Assembly (NCBI GenBank): GCA_949825025.1
Contig: OX463780.1
Coordinates: 14,357,480-14,421,479, forward strand
From: Siphlonurus alternatus
Lineage: Eukaryota > Arthropoda > Insecta > Ephemeroptera > Siphlonuridae
Direction: 5' to 3'
Length of the DNA: 64,000 nucleotides
Shown here: positions 12,906 to 26,900 of the stretch, in pieces
How positions within the stretch are numbered: position 1 is the stretch's first letter
Layout of the letters: each line of letters starts with the position of its first letter
The notes under the pieces: generated by a model
The model's database searches: none
Told to the model about the DNA's origin: nothing
Seen by the model: only the letters and a program-made list of their open reading frames with translations
Made by a program: the position numbers and the translations under genes

Positions 12906-13983
12906 TTAAAGAAGATTGTAAATAAACTTTCGCGGTGGTGAGGCGTTGGCAGTTATGATCGAGGTGTCAGTTGGGCGCGGCGTGACCCAGGAAGCGAGCG
13001 GCTGCAGCTCCGAGCTTGCTTCTGTATACTTTCTCCACTACATAACAGCAGGAGCAGCAGCAGAAACATCACCCTGCTGTATCAAGCGCATCACTTGGAC
13101 CAACAATATCGACATTCAACTGCAAAAAAAACGTGCTGTACTCTAAAAAAAAATTTTTTTTTTTTCGCTCAAAAAAAATGTTGACTTGAAAAATAAAAAA
13201 TCTCTCATAAAAGAAACAAAATCTATTAAATATATATATATATATTATATCGATATGATAATATTTAAATTTTACGTGTTTTTGTTGATATAAAAAAAGT
13301 AAATATTTATATAAAAAGTAGAGTATACGTCGTGACAGATGGTATAACTATAATAGATCTATATAAAAGCGAAAGTAAAACAACAGTATATTTGAAGTTG
13401 AAGCGAAACGTTGCTAGAACAACATAAACTGTCGCTCTGTGCTTTGTAAGCAGCAGGTTAAAAAGTTCAATACACTCGACTTCAAACATGTGGGTCACAT
13501 TAGGCGGTATAGAAAGTATATATATTATCACTATTAAGATGGTGACATTTGTCAAATAATAATTCTAACCATATAGACCAGTAAAATTAGGTCACTAGAT
13601 TAGTGTTAAATTTGTATAGAAATAATAATTAAAATGACTTTGCTTATTTTTACGGTCTGCCTATAATAATATGTATAGAATGGATATAAAATATATTATA
13701 TATAATGTAGTGTGGAACGCAGAATTGAAGTGTGTAATAGAGTAAGTTTTAGTATATGACATCATGCTATTGAAATCTAGATCGCAACTATTTTATTTGC
13801 TGTACTTGTAATCATGTACAGCCATGTACAAAATAATGCTATCCTTATTTCAAATTTTTTACCATGGCAAACTTTTTATTATTTTTTTTTACTACTAATT
13901 TAAATGATAAACTATTTAAATTTGTATGATGAAAAGGATAGGAAAGAAAAACAAAGGTATATTTATAAATACAGTATATAAAA

Positions 13984-13991
13984 TTTTATTA
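13984..13991 (-). terminator. Candidate poly(A) signal of NT1
   Basis: An AATAAAA motif on the minus strand lies ~565 bases past the NT1 stop codon. The motif is common in AT-rich DNA, so this is only a candidate. Confidence 0.2.
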
Positions 13992-14553
13992 CACACAATT
14001 TCTTCGTTATTTCGTCAGTAACACACTGATTACTGCTTGCATTATCGTTTGATATTTAATAAATTACCACTTCCATGTATAAATACCCTATTATAAATAA
14101 CTTGTTTAACTCATGCAGATACAAAATAAATCCATTTTATCTGCTTAGACGCATTTATACAGAATACAATGAATTTTCTCAAATTTAGAAATGTGATATT
14201 TTTTCTTGTCTTTTTCTTCTTTTTTTTTACGAACAAACTTTTTCTGTTGTTAAAAAGAACAAAAAGTATCAAACATTTTTACAAACAATCACAACAACAT
14301 AAAAAACCTTTTATACAAAACCAACAAATAAATACATTTTTAGTATAAAAAATATAAGAAAATTCAATGTCTTATCCTTAAAAAAACACACATTTTATAT
14401 TTTTAATTTTTTTCTGTACAAAATTCATAAAATTTATGAATAAAAAAAGTAACAGAAGTTTCAATTATATTTTGGTTTAAGCCTTCACTTGGGCAGTCCA
14501 TTATTTTCACTAACTGAGCATGTAATAGTCAGCAGGTGCCATGCGATGCCAGA

Positions 14554-14854
14554 TTACTGGCGATGGTTAGGCGCCATGTGGGATGGCGCCATGGGCCGCC
14601 AGTCATCATCAAAGCTGGTTGAGCCAGAAGTGCGCCGGTTTGCTGCAGGAGCCTGGAACTGGCCTTGCTGCTGCTTCTGCTCGTTGCGGAAGAAGTCGAT
14701 GATGGGGTGGTAATTGTAGTTGATACGAGACCCGTCTTCACCCACCCCTCCCGCGGTAGCAGACCCACCCCCACCTCGAATCTTATCGCTGGAAATAGCC
14801 ACGGGTCGCCTTCTTCTCTGAGCGATAGTAGCGCCGCTATCTTCCAAGTCCTCC
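14554..14854 (-). CDS. NT1: NT1 exon 10: end of C-terminal tail and stop
   Basis: The acceptor TTACAG is followed by G, which completes the Arg codon begun in exon 9. The exon encodes residues 507-606. It contains a tetra-arginine run (520-523), a Gly-rich stretch, the motif NYNYHPIIDFF (552-562) and a Gln-rich end, then TAA at 14556-14554. The RRRR run could be a proprotein-convertase site that releases the last ~83 residues; that is inference. Confidence 0.85.
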
Positions 14855-17800
14855 CTGTAACAATCCAATCTTTTCATTATTGCTCCGTTCTCAATTTCAT
14901 CTAACTACTTGGAGAAGGGTTATTTATAATTGAAAATTTTTGTCTCGATATGAAATGAAATCCATCAGTTTATACAATATTTTATAAAAAAAAAAATCAT
15001 AGATAATATAGCAATATTTTCGATTATAATTATAAATTTTAAATGAAGAAAAATTGCAATATAGGTGCAGTATATTTGTATAAATGTACGTACACTGATG
15101 ATACTACAATAGGAAGGATATTTTGTAGAAACAAAGGATAAATAAAAACATTCGTCTGGTAAAGTATCACAATTAATTTTTTAACGATGATATTTCACAT
15201 TTAATCAACATAATTATAATTACTTTGAAATCGCTGTCGTGAAGTTTGCTATACAGTTGTTTTTTTGTTTGTTTGTTTTTGCAGCAGTTCTCTTGTTCTC
15301 TTTGAAGATATGCAAGCTTTTGAAATTGAATATGAATCAAGTGATTACTTTTACATTCCCTACGGTATGATTATATATTGTATCATGAAATTAAAACCTC
15401 GCTACATTGTGGCAAACTTGACGTTACTATTATTTTATTTTAATTATATGAAAAATAATTATGTACAGAACTAAACCTTAACGTGTTGTACCTTTGTAAT
15501 ACGTGTTACTGTTGTTTGTGCTGCTGACAAGGAAAATATTAACATAAATAATAATTAAAATTCTGATAACTTACAATATTATAGGGTTTCCTCCGGGAAG
15601 TGAATTGTTCTTATTGGACTGTTTGTGAATTTCCTGCCTTTGACTTGTTATTTATGTTCATGAGAGAAATATGTAATAAAATGAAAATTAAATGACAACT
15701 TATTTTTCGGATGCATCAATTAAATACTATACTTAAACCAAAAAAGCAGTAAAATTCATCTAAAAATTTTCATTGTTTTTTACTGTCTTGTCTTCTATAA
15801 AATATATTTAGAACTTGTTTTTTAAATTAGGCAAAAAAATATATTTACTTACTTCAATAAAAAACTACTGCAAACAGAAAGTTATTAAAATATCAATCAA
15901 CAAAAAAAAATGTTTAAAACTTTAAAGTAAATCAAGCCTTTGGATAACTTGTAAAACTTTGCATAATTTTTTTCTATATTACTTTTTTTTATCTACCAGT
16001 GTACACTTATTTTCTCTCTGTCGCAAACATTGATAAATTGTGCATTTGAGATTAACATTAACTACAATTACATCTTTAAATAATGCAAGGAGCTATAGTG
16101 GAACGCAGCGAGGGTCCCGATTATTTTGACTGAGACTATACATCATTATCTTTTAATTAGTGCCGAGAGATTTGGTGTTGCATTATAAATCAAATAAATA
16201 ATCTTCGGTCTTTTGCATCGCATAATTTAATTGTGACTCTCTGAATATGCAGTGCTCAAAAGAGCTGTTCATTGAACGCAATAAATGATTCGTAAATTGA
16301 ATGCCAGAATTTATTTATGTATAGAAATTGAATTGTTTTTATTTGTAATTTTCAGTTTCTATGAATCTATGGTATAATGTTATTGCTTCTATTTCCACAT
16401 GAATAGTCTAAATATTTGTGTATTATTTTCAAATCCCTAGAGCACAGTTTATATTATAAATGATAGTTTCCAGCTAAACAGCAAAATCAGTCAGATGGAG
16501 GTAAAAAGATCAGAAATTTTAATTGCAAAATTGTTTTAAGATTCAGAAAATAATTGTTTTTTAAATTGTGATAATTAATTTTTGTGAGTCAATATGATAT
16601 GAATGGTATAAAATGTAATGAAGCTAAAGAGTATATTATAATAATCAATTATTCTAGTTACACATTAGCCAGATGTTTGTGTATTATTTTCCACTGCCTC
16701 TAGCACGCTAGTGGTTTAAAGTTAATACATCAGAGAACTGAGCCACCAAAACCTTATAGCGGTCAGACGGACAAATGACAGATTGGAAATGTTATCACAG
16801 AACTATTCCTAGAATATAAAAAGTTTGTAAACTGAAGTTCTCAAATTTGTTTTTCATGCCCCCCAACACAGAATGTTTTATCAAGGCTTCAAAACAGAAC
16901 GAGCAGCTGAATTTGAGCTCGTGTAAACTGTAAACACTCCAATTAAAAAATCGATAACTCTCTTGTTTACGTTCTTACGCTTTTTTAGTAGGGGGAAAGA
17001 AGAGTTAACTTATGGCCGTAAGTTGCAGCCACCTATCCGAGAATAATCTGAGGATTATCCGTGGATTATTTGCTAATTAACATTAAAATTCTCGGATAAT
17101 TGTCGGATTTTTCCATGATAGGTTGGCTGCAACTTACGGCCATTACTGTTAGATTTTAACCTAGAAAAATGTAACATCAGATTTGGTACACATTTTAGTG
17201 GATTTAATACTATATATGGAATTTGATACCAAATTTTTTATGTTTATTTTATTTCCCATATTAAGTTCCTTTTTTTAAATTTTCCTTTGAATATAATCCA
17301 AAAACTTTTAATTGATTTTTTTTTATTGCTTTTATATATTTAATTTTCTCTGCTCACCTGTTTTTGTTACGTGTTGTTGTCCGCTTCCTCACGTCTCTAT
17401 TGAAAATCGGTGGGTAGGTGGACGTCTTTGGGGTTGGGGTTGTCTCGTGCACTGGTGCTGGAGGAGAGAAAGGGACTTTGGGGGGGATGGCGAAGGTCGG
17501 TTTGCCGGGGCGCATGGTAGTGGTGACCGGGTTAACCGGGCGCCGACGTTTGGGGCGTTCCCACCCGGACGACGGGGGTCGCGAGGTGGCCGAGGTCTCC
17601 TGGGCGGCCGTCTCCTCGTCGTAGAACTCGGGCTCGGCATCGAGGGGCGGAGGCATGAAGGGCCGTGGAGTCACTGAAGACGGGAACACCGCGGGACCGA
17701 AGGCCGGTTGGATGTGGCACGAGCAACACGTAGGAACCTGCAGCACAATTGTCAATTAATTATTTGCAGCGTTGGGAAAATGTTGGCAGAGAGGAGTGGG

Positions 17801-20649
17801 CTTAAAGGTGCATTTCCATGGAACGATGTCAAGCGAGGGTTGGTGAAGCGAGAAAAGTGCATTTGCTTCAATCTCGTATGACGGCCATGTTGGTGATAAA
17901 ATCGCTCCCCGCAAAGAAAGGAAATTCCAAGTCTCTGATTGGCTGCGGCACGCGATTTTCTCGCTTTCCTCGCTCCATGGAAATGCACCTTAAGACTATG
18001 GGTACATATTATATTTTAATTTTATTATTTCTTTCATGGACAATATTATAGCATAAATATAACATTATTTTATAATATTATGGTTCAATTAAAAGCCCAT
18101 GGAGGCAAATGAAGAATATTGCTGAACAGTCCATTCACAGATATGTTTACCTCATTTATTTGCTTGATAAACAAATATCATGATGGTTGAGAATTCTTCT
18201 GTACCCAAGCGTTTCAATTTAATATGGATATCTTTATATTGGACCATACATGGCATATATACAAATATAAAACCAGATAATATATAATATATATATATTA
18301 AATTTTAAAGCATTCATCTTTCAAATATTACCATGAAATTATTTGGCATAATATCATTAATATAATGGTTACTTATACGTGTGGTCGTGTGTTTGTTGCG
18401 TATTTATCATACAAAACTTTATGGACTTTATACATTCATTCTAGGTGGATTCAAGCATTTAATTTCTTATAATAATTAATTTAAATTAGAAATTCAACAC
18501 AAATATTTTTTTCATAAAATATAAATAAGGTGCACGAAAACTTTTTTAATTAGTTTTTTTTATACGACTGTTTGGTAATAATGAAAATCTGTACACTGCA
18601 TTCCTGTGTTTCTCTTGAGATACAAAGCTGGCTGCAGTAATAAAGGCTCTGGTTTGCGGTGTACGCCGTGCGGTCAGAATCGCGGAAAAAAAACCCTCGG
18701 AAAAAAAACCCTTGTATTAAAAAACCCTTGAAAAAAAACCCTAGGAAAAAAAACCCTCGGGGATAAAAAACCCACGGAAAAAAAACCCTTCGCTGAAGGA
18801 GCAGCCCCAAGGAGCATTCGTGGCGTAGTAGCGCGGTTTCACGGTGTGGGGAGCTCATCAAAATGTAGAAGTCTACGCGGCGATGTTGTGGAAGTTAACT
18901 ATTATCTGTATAGTAATTCCAACTGTGTTTTTAGTTAAAAATTATTTTAAAAACATATTTTTTCTAACTTCGAATATTATATATTGGATATAAAATAATT
19001 AAAATAAAAAAGTAATAAAACAAAAAAAGTCGTCGTCCTACTCGTATTATTATTATATAACATATAGACATAAAATGAACATTTGAAAATTATAATATCT
19101 TATAGGTTAAGTGATTCAATAATTATTATTAACATGACTAATGAGACTAATCAGATATATGATATCTTATGTAATATATATTATTGGAACATTATAATGA
19201 TAATCTGTCAAAATAGGAAAAAAATACAAACGTGAAACCTCGCTACCGCGCTACTACGCCACGAATGCTCCTTGGGGCTGCTCCTTCAGCGAAGGGTTTT
19301 TTTTCCGTGGGTTTTTTATCCCCAAGGGTTTTTTTTCCTAGGGTTTTTTTTCAAGGGTTTTTTAATACAAGGGTTTTTTTTCCGAGGGTTTTTTTTCCGC
19401 TTACCTGCGGTCATATACTTGCTAGCTTGCTACGTCCATCGTGGATCTGCTCGACCGCTCAGCTTCCAGCAAAACGAATTTTTTATTTATTTGCTTGTAG
19501 CTGCCTGTTCACATACTCGACTCGTTTAATTAAAAGAAAAATTGCACGAACACGTTACAACTCGTTTTTTGCTAACAATTACGCTCGCGTCTAATGTATA
19601 TAATTGGAGCGAAAAGTTTTGTATTTCATAAAAGAAACAAGTTTTAAGAGGATAAAAGAGATCCATGTAGTAAAACTTTAAGTTTTTTTGTACTTTTTAA
19701 CATAATGGGAAAAGCAGTATCGTATTACCAACTTAATTTTCCATTTTTTCTACTGAATTAATAAAAAAGTATTTTGTCAAAAGCATCTGTGCAACAAACA
19801 AACACGTGATCTAGTGTTCAAAAATTACATTATCATTTTGGAGTGGAAAATATATTCTCACACGTGCAGTAAAAAAAATATATTGTAAGCTAAAAATTTT
19901 CATATCCATTTTTTTATGAATTAAATTTCATTTTTTTAAGAATTTTTATATCTTCAACTCTTCTCGTAACGTTAAATTCAGAAAGGTCTGTAAATCAACA
20001 TAAAACCACTCGTTTTTCATATGTGAGCTTGCTGAGAGCGAGAAAACTGGAATATTAAGGAAAAGTAGATTTATATTTGAAAATATTTTTTTAAGGACTG
20101 TCGCTACGTAGCCGGCCACCAGAGGCGCAACGTTTGCGTTTCGAAAAATACTGATTGGAAGAATTTTGTTCCAACATTTTTACAAAACTTTAAAGGATAT
20201 TTAATTTTTAATTGTATAATAATAATTATATATATATTCTCTGATGAACAAGTTAATATGGATACTGTACAGCAATGTTTTAAGGACTTTACAAGTAAGA
20301 AAATTACACACTATATTTCCCCACTTTGTCACAAGCCCTCTTGCTGAATTTTTTTCTCCTCGGATGTACTGTGCATTGTCCCATTGTTCGGGACTGCACC
20401 TAGCTTGCTCGCCAGCAAGCAGCGAGGCAAGTGAGGATGGTCAGCTTGAGCTTTACCAGCAGCAGGGAGGGCGCCGAGACGGCTTAGGTTCTGCGGGCTC
20501 GGGCACGGATCTGCACGGGCGGGCCCGTGGGCCGTGCAGACCCATGGGCCGTGCTCATGCAGCTCAGCATTAGTAGTCTGCACACGGAAATTGATGGCTC
20601 CTACAAGGCCTAGCTCTAGCTATTAAATTCCTCCAATAAAAAAAAATAC

Positions 20650-20693
<44 letters not shown>

Positions 20694-20812
20694 GCTTTTT
20701 TTTAATGAGAGAAAAATTAATTAATTATTATATTTATTATTAATTATTGGACCGTAATTATATAAAATTATAATATTTATTATAACATTTATAATATAGT
20801 TATAATATTATA

Positions 20813-20905
<93 letters not shown>

Positions 20906-23900
20906 ATATCTATAGTTATATATGTATTTATATAATACATATCTACAAAAATATAAAATATATATAAATATAAATAATTAAATATTTATATTTATTATTA
21001 TTTTTTTTAATAATAATATTATTGGCGCAGTGCATTGACCGGTTCTCGTTAGATCACCGAAGTCAAGCTACGTCGAGCGTGGTTAGTACTTGGATGGGTG
21101 ACCGTTTCAAGTAAAAAATACGCTGCTCCCTCCCTGGGGTAAATTCGTCTCGCTTTCCACCCAGTGCAGTGATGCACTTGTGTGTGGTTCTCCAGGCTTT
21201 GGACATCGCTTTGGTCCATTGAGAAAAAGTAAAGGTGTCCGTCCTGACTGAGGTTTTCCACGGTTCCCTCAGTCTCACCTCAGCGAATGCTGGGACGCGT
21301 AAGCATGCAGGCCGTGGCCACTATCCGTTCCCTACCTTATATCCCTACCCAGTACCCCGCCGCGAGCTGTAAGCTCTTAGGGGTGTATCCTTGTAAAAAA
21401 AAAAAAATATTAATATATATATAAATATAATCAGGCGCGGATCCAGAAACAAATTATTATCAAATTATTTTTATTTCAAGCATATGATTAGATATGATGA
21501 GCCACATAAAGCGAAACAGCATTATGAATGATAGTAATTAAATTTTAATATATAAAATTACGTAATTATTAGGATTATTACTTAGATTCGAGTTAGATTC
21601 ATTATATATAACAAAAGGAATTAAAAAATACAATAATATATTTTATTTTTTTATCGAAAAAAAAAAGTTTCGATGCTTACTATCCTAAAAATCATAATAT
21701 TAGTTCTTTCAAAATAATACATCTTTGTTTATTTACCGTTACTCTCCCTTCTATTCAATTTAAAATACAATGGAATGTTGAGGCGCACTCGCAACGGTAG
21801 AGCAGGAGCATTCATCACGGCACGGCTGCCCTTCATATTTCTTTCTTTGCCTTGAGCTTTTGCTCTCTGAGTTATAGGGGCATTTTTTTAACTGCAATAA
21901 CTTATCATATAATTATTGTATTCACAAATTAATCAGACTAGGAAATAGATAAACATAATTATAATGACTGTTGCTCATTTAAAAACGGTTAATCTTATTA
22001 TTTCCTTTGAAATGTTGGAATTAAAATCACCCAATCTCGGACATCATTTACTAAAGACTGGTAGTGACATCTCTTTTCATTCCACTTGCATATTTTCATA
22101 GCGACAGACCTTAATAGAAAATTTAAAATTATTGCTTTGTTTTAAAGTTTGAGAATTCACAGATGGCGTTTAAGTTTTGATATGATTTCAAGATCAATAA
22201 TTTTTGCAGCTCTACCAGTGGAATTTATTCATATTAATGTGGATATTTATATGTTTAATATATTATTATAAGTGGTCAGGCCGTAGCTCTCCAAAACGCT
22301 CGCTCTACACTTGGGAGCAATTGCTTCTATTTTTTAAGCCGTTCATTCGGGGAGTTTTTTTCTATTTGGAGAAGATAAGTACTTGTCCCTTGCGGTCCCT
22401 TCTCCTTCTTTTTCTCCCACTTCTTCTTCTTCTCTCGCCCAATATAAACCTCTCTATATTCCAATTTCCTCTTCATCCCCCCTTTGTTTTCTCTCTTGAC
22501 CTGAAGCTAAAACTATAGACCTACTGCTACAAATTTCAAACTCAAATAAATCATAATTTTAAATTGAAACTCACGTTTGAAGTATATCAAATATTTACTC
22601 AAATTTCAACAAGTAAATTAGATACGCAAAAAAAAAAATGAAAATAAAATAATAATGTTGAAATGTATTTTTCTCTTCTTTTTTATTAAATAAAAAATGC
22701 ACAAAAAAATTGTGTAATTTAAATCTCACTGGTAAGTTAAATTTCTAAAAATTGCTAACAATTCGAGAAGAAATTCTTTTATTTGAATTGTTGTAATCTT
22801 TTTTATCGTCTGAGTAAATTTGATCTTGGTCTGTGCAATCCAAGTGAGGTTTGTTGAAGCGGCCAGCAAGCACTTGTTGCACGAGCAGCGGCCATCTCAA
22901 GGACCTTCTACAGATAAGACTCAAGAGCACCAGACAATGCCACGAGAAAGAGAACAGCTCATTACTCGTTCAGATTGGTTCAAGTGGTCGAGAGAAGAAT
23001 TTGGTTTGACGTAATATATCAGTGAAGTGCGTCTTGTAAAATACAGTCAAGTTCCTTCTTCAAAGCAGTCAAAAAAAAAATTATAAGGTAAATTCATTCA
23101 TTTTAAAGTCATGGTAATAAAATATTAGTTAAGGATTGACCTCAGTTGATTGAGATCTCGGAATCGGACCCCTTAAATGCTACAAGATGTGCAGAAAGTG
23201 GTATGTAAATTTTAAAATGGATCAATCTTATCAGTTTTAAGAAAAATGAGGTAGAATATTAACATTGGGCCCAAAGTACACCAAAAAAACAGTAAAAAAC
23301 AAAGTGGTCTTCAAAAATCCATGAAACTTATATATGATGGACATGTTACCTCATCAAAGAATACCCCCTGCTCAAAAATCTTGAGCAATATCTTACAAGA
23401 TCTTTTATGATCTTGTCAAGTGAACTCAAGAAGTCCAAAATAGAGGCAAGACAGTAATCAATGCTGGTCAGGAATATATATTATCCTTCTAAAAATAATA
23501 TTTAAGCAAAATATTTGGGAAAAGTAAAAAAATAAGATATTTTTGGTTTAAAAAGATCTTGAGCAAGATAATAATCTTGTTCAAGACGTCATTTCTTACG
23601 TAAGATCGACATCTTGGCAAGAAACTTACTTGCGCAAGAAAAAATATCTTGCAAGAAAGAAAATCTTGCGCGTGTTTTCGAATTTTTTGCAAGATTATTT
23701 CTTGAGCTTGTTTGTGGCTTGCGCACGATGGTAATCTTGCTCAAGAAGTCATTTCTTACGCAAGATAGACATCTTGGCAAGTAATTAACTTGCTCAAGAA
23801 AAAATCTTACGTAAGATTGAAAATCTTGCGCGCATGTTCAAAATTTTCTAAAGATTTTTTCTTGGATAAGTTCCCGTCTTGCGTAAGATCGCAATCTTGT

Positions 23901-26900
23901 GCAAGAAATCGTTTCTTACCCAAGATTTCCATCTTGAGCAAGTAATAGACTCGAGCAAGAAAAAATCTTACGCTTGTTTTCATAGTTATCGCAAGATTTT
24001 TTCTTGGGGAAGTTACCGTCTTGCGTAAGATAGCAATCTTGGACAAGAAATCATTTCTTACCCAAGATTTCCATCTTGGGCAAGTAATAGACACGAACAA
24101 GAAAAAATATTACGCTTGTTTTCATAGTTATCGCAAGATTTTTTCTTGGGTAAGTTACCGTCTTGCGTAAGATGGCAATCTTGGCCAAGAAATCATTTCT
24201 TATCCAAGATTTCCATCTTGTACCCAAGAGATCCATCTTGGGCAAGTAATAGACTCGAGCAAGAAAAAATCTTACGCTTGTTTTCATAGTTATCGCAAGA
24301 TTTTTTCTTGGGGAAGTTACCGTCTTGCGTAAGATGACAATCTTGTGCATGAAATCATTTCTTACCCAAGATTTCCATCTTGGGCAAGTAATAGACTCGA
24401 GCAAGAAAAAATCTTTGGCTTGTTTTCATAGTTAACGCAAGATTTTTTCTTGGGTAAGTTACCGTCTTGCGTAAGATGGCAATCTTGGCCAAGAAATCAT
24501 TTCTTATCCAAGATTTCCATCTTGTACCCAAGAGATCCATCTTGAGCAATTAATAGACTCGTGCAAGAACAAATCTTACGCTTGTTTTCATAGTTATCAC
24601 AAGATATTTTTTTGGGTAAGTTACTGTCTTGCGCAAGATGGCAATCTTGTGCACGAAATCATTTCTTACCCAAGATTTCCATCTTGGGCAAGTAATAGAC
24701 TCGAGCAAGAAAAAATCTTAGGCTTGTTTTCATACTTAACGCAAGATTTTTTCTTGGGTAAGTTACCGTCTTGCGTAAGATGGCAATCTTGGCCAAGAAA
24801 TCATTTCTTATTAAAGAGATTCATCTTGGGCAGTTAATAGACTTACGCAAGAAAAAATCTTGCGCTTGTGTTCAAAATGTTCTCAAGATTTTTTCTTGGG
24901 TAAGTTACCGTCCTGCGTAAGATGGCAATCTTGTGCAAGAAATCATTTCTTACCCAATATTTCAATCTTGGGCAAGTAATAGACTCGAGCAAGAAAAAAT
25001 ATTAGGCTTGTTTTCATAGTTAACGCAAGATTTTTTCTTGGGTAAGTTACCGTCTTGCGTAAGATGGCAATCTTGGCCAAGAAATCATTTCTTATTAAAG
25101 AGATTCATCTTGGGCAGTTAATAGACTTACGCAAGAAAAAATCTTGCGCTTGTGTTCAAAATGTTCTCAAGATTTTTTCTTGGGTAAGTTACCGTCCTGC
25201 GTAAGATGGCAATCTTGTGCAAGAAATCATTTCTTACCCAAGATTTCCATCTTGGGCCAGTAATAGACACGAACAAGAAAAATCTTACGCTTGTTTTCAT
25301 AGTTATCGCAAGATTTTTTCTTGGGTAAGTTACCGTCTTGCGTTAGATGGCAATCTTGGCCAAGAAATCATTTCTTACCCAAGAGATCCATCTTGGGCCA
25401 GTAATGGACTCAAGCAAGAAAAAATCTTACGCTTGTTTTCATAGTTATCGCAAGATTTTTTCTTGGGTAAGTTACCGTCTTGCGTAAGATGGCAATCTTG
25501 TGCACGAAATCATTTCTTACCCAAGATTTCAATCTTGGGCAAGTAATAGACTCGAGCAAGAAAAAATCTTACGCTTTTTTTCATAGTAATCGCAAGATTT
25601 TTTCTTGGGTAAGTTACCATCTTGCGTAAGATAGCAATCTTGGCCAAGAAATCATTTCTTACCCAAGATTAACTACCATCTTGTACCCAAAATTTACATC
25701 TTGGACAAGTAATAGACTCGAGCAAGAAAAAACTTTACACTTCTTTTCATAGTTATGGCAAGATCTTTCTTGTTTAAAATGGCAATCTTGTTCAAGAAGT
25801 AATTTCTTACGCAAGATTTTAGTAAGGGTGAAAACCTCCTTATGGTCATATAATTTTTTTGCCGATCGATCGCACCCGTTTGCAGATTTTTTTTTCTATT
25901 CAGAATCGCAATATTCAATTTTTTTTAAATAAGGGTAACAGCACCCCCAATAATTATTCAGGGTTAATTTAATCACCGTCATTAAATTCAGCTTGCCAAT
26001 TAACCTCTGGATACAAGTTTTCAGCTTGATCGGTGCATTTTTATTCGTTTTCAAAATTGCGCGCGACGGCGCGCTAGAAAACGTTGGGAAACAAATGCAA
26101 TGCGATACGCGTTTTTATAACATGTGTTGAAACTGAAAATGGACGGTTGGTGAACGTAAGAGCGGAAGAAGAAACATGAAGATTTTGTGTTCATTTGTGC
26201 TAATTTAGTACTTTATACACAGTTCCAGGTAAGCTTAAACTTATGTTTAGTTGTTTTTGTTTAATATATTGTTAAGCTCATAGAATATTTTATGTTTTTT
26301 CATGAAATTCGGATGGCCGGACCGAATCACGGACCAAATACCCCCGGACGAAATACCCCCGGACCAAATATCCCCGCCCGGACCGGACGAAATACCCCCG
26401 GACGAAATACTCCCGGACGAAATATCCCCGGACGAAATACTCCCGGACGAAATACCCCCGGACGAAATACCCCCTTGTAAGTGGAGAGGGGCGGCCGACC
26501 AACACGGGAGGGGAAGTTGACTTTATTTATAAAATTTTCACAACAAATATATATCATATATAATATTCAAAGTATATTATTTATAGTTAATGCCGTATCA
26601 AGATCTCAAATTGCGTATTTAATTTTACTATACCAAAACATACTCAAAATTGTGCCGCAAACAAACGATTTTTGTATATATATATATATATGCTATGCTT
26701 ACTTTGATTGTGCGGCAATTATATTATAAATTGTCTCAGCGTTTTGCAGCAAGATTTTGAAGGTTTTTAAACGATTTTAGGTTTTTAAACCTAGGTATGT
26801 GCCCCTACCGATTTGAGCAAAGCCCGAAATTAACAAATATTTCGGGCTTTGCTCATTTAAATTTGAACATTTCTAGAAGTGCTCAAATCGAAAAAAGCAA

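Larger units (their letters stand above)
2701..14553. other. Intergenic spacer between the secreted-protein gene and NT1
   Basis: About 11.8 kb of AT-rich sequence with no open frame that looks coding on either strand. It holds the inverted-repeat elements at 4199-4586, 5615-5741 and 12541-12905, the (TA)n run near 8027-8066, the (CT)n/(AG)n run at 9624-9734, and a diverged ~170-bp direct duplication at 11576-11921. The stretches 2701-4190, 5742-8020, 8070-9620, 9740-11570 and 12910-13980 show nothing else I can name. Confidence 0.6.

Noticed and set aside
18550..19594. Phe/Gly-rich frames (GFFFRGFFF) and a telomere-like GGGTTTTTT repeat
   Set aside because: The units lie in the inverted arms of a fold-back element with a target duplication. 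Arthropod telomeres are usually TTAGG, and the position is interstitial.
23400..25810. CRISPR-like regular repeat spacing
   Set aside because: The whole 142-bp unit repeats, with no unique spacers, in a eukaryotic intron. This is a satellite array.
26290..26557. Open frames reading GRNTPGRNTPG or FRPGVFRPGVF on both strands
   Set aside because: They arise from the tandem terminal units of fold-back element 2 and recur inverted at 28781-29143.
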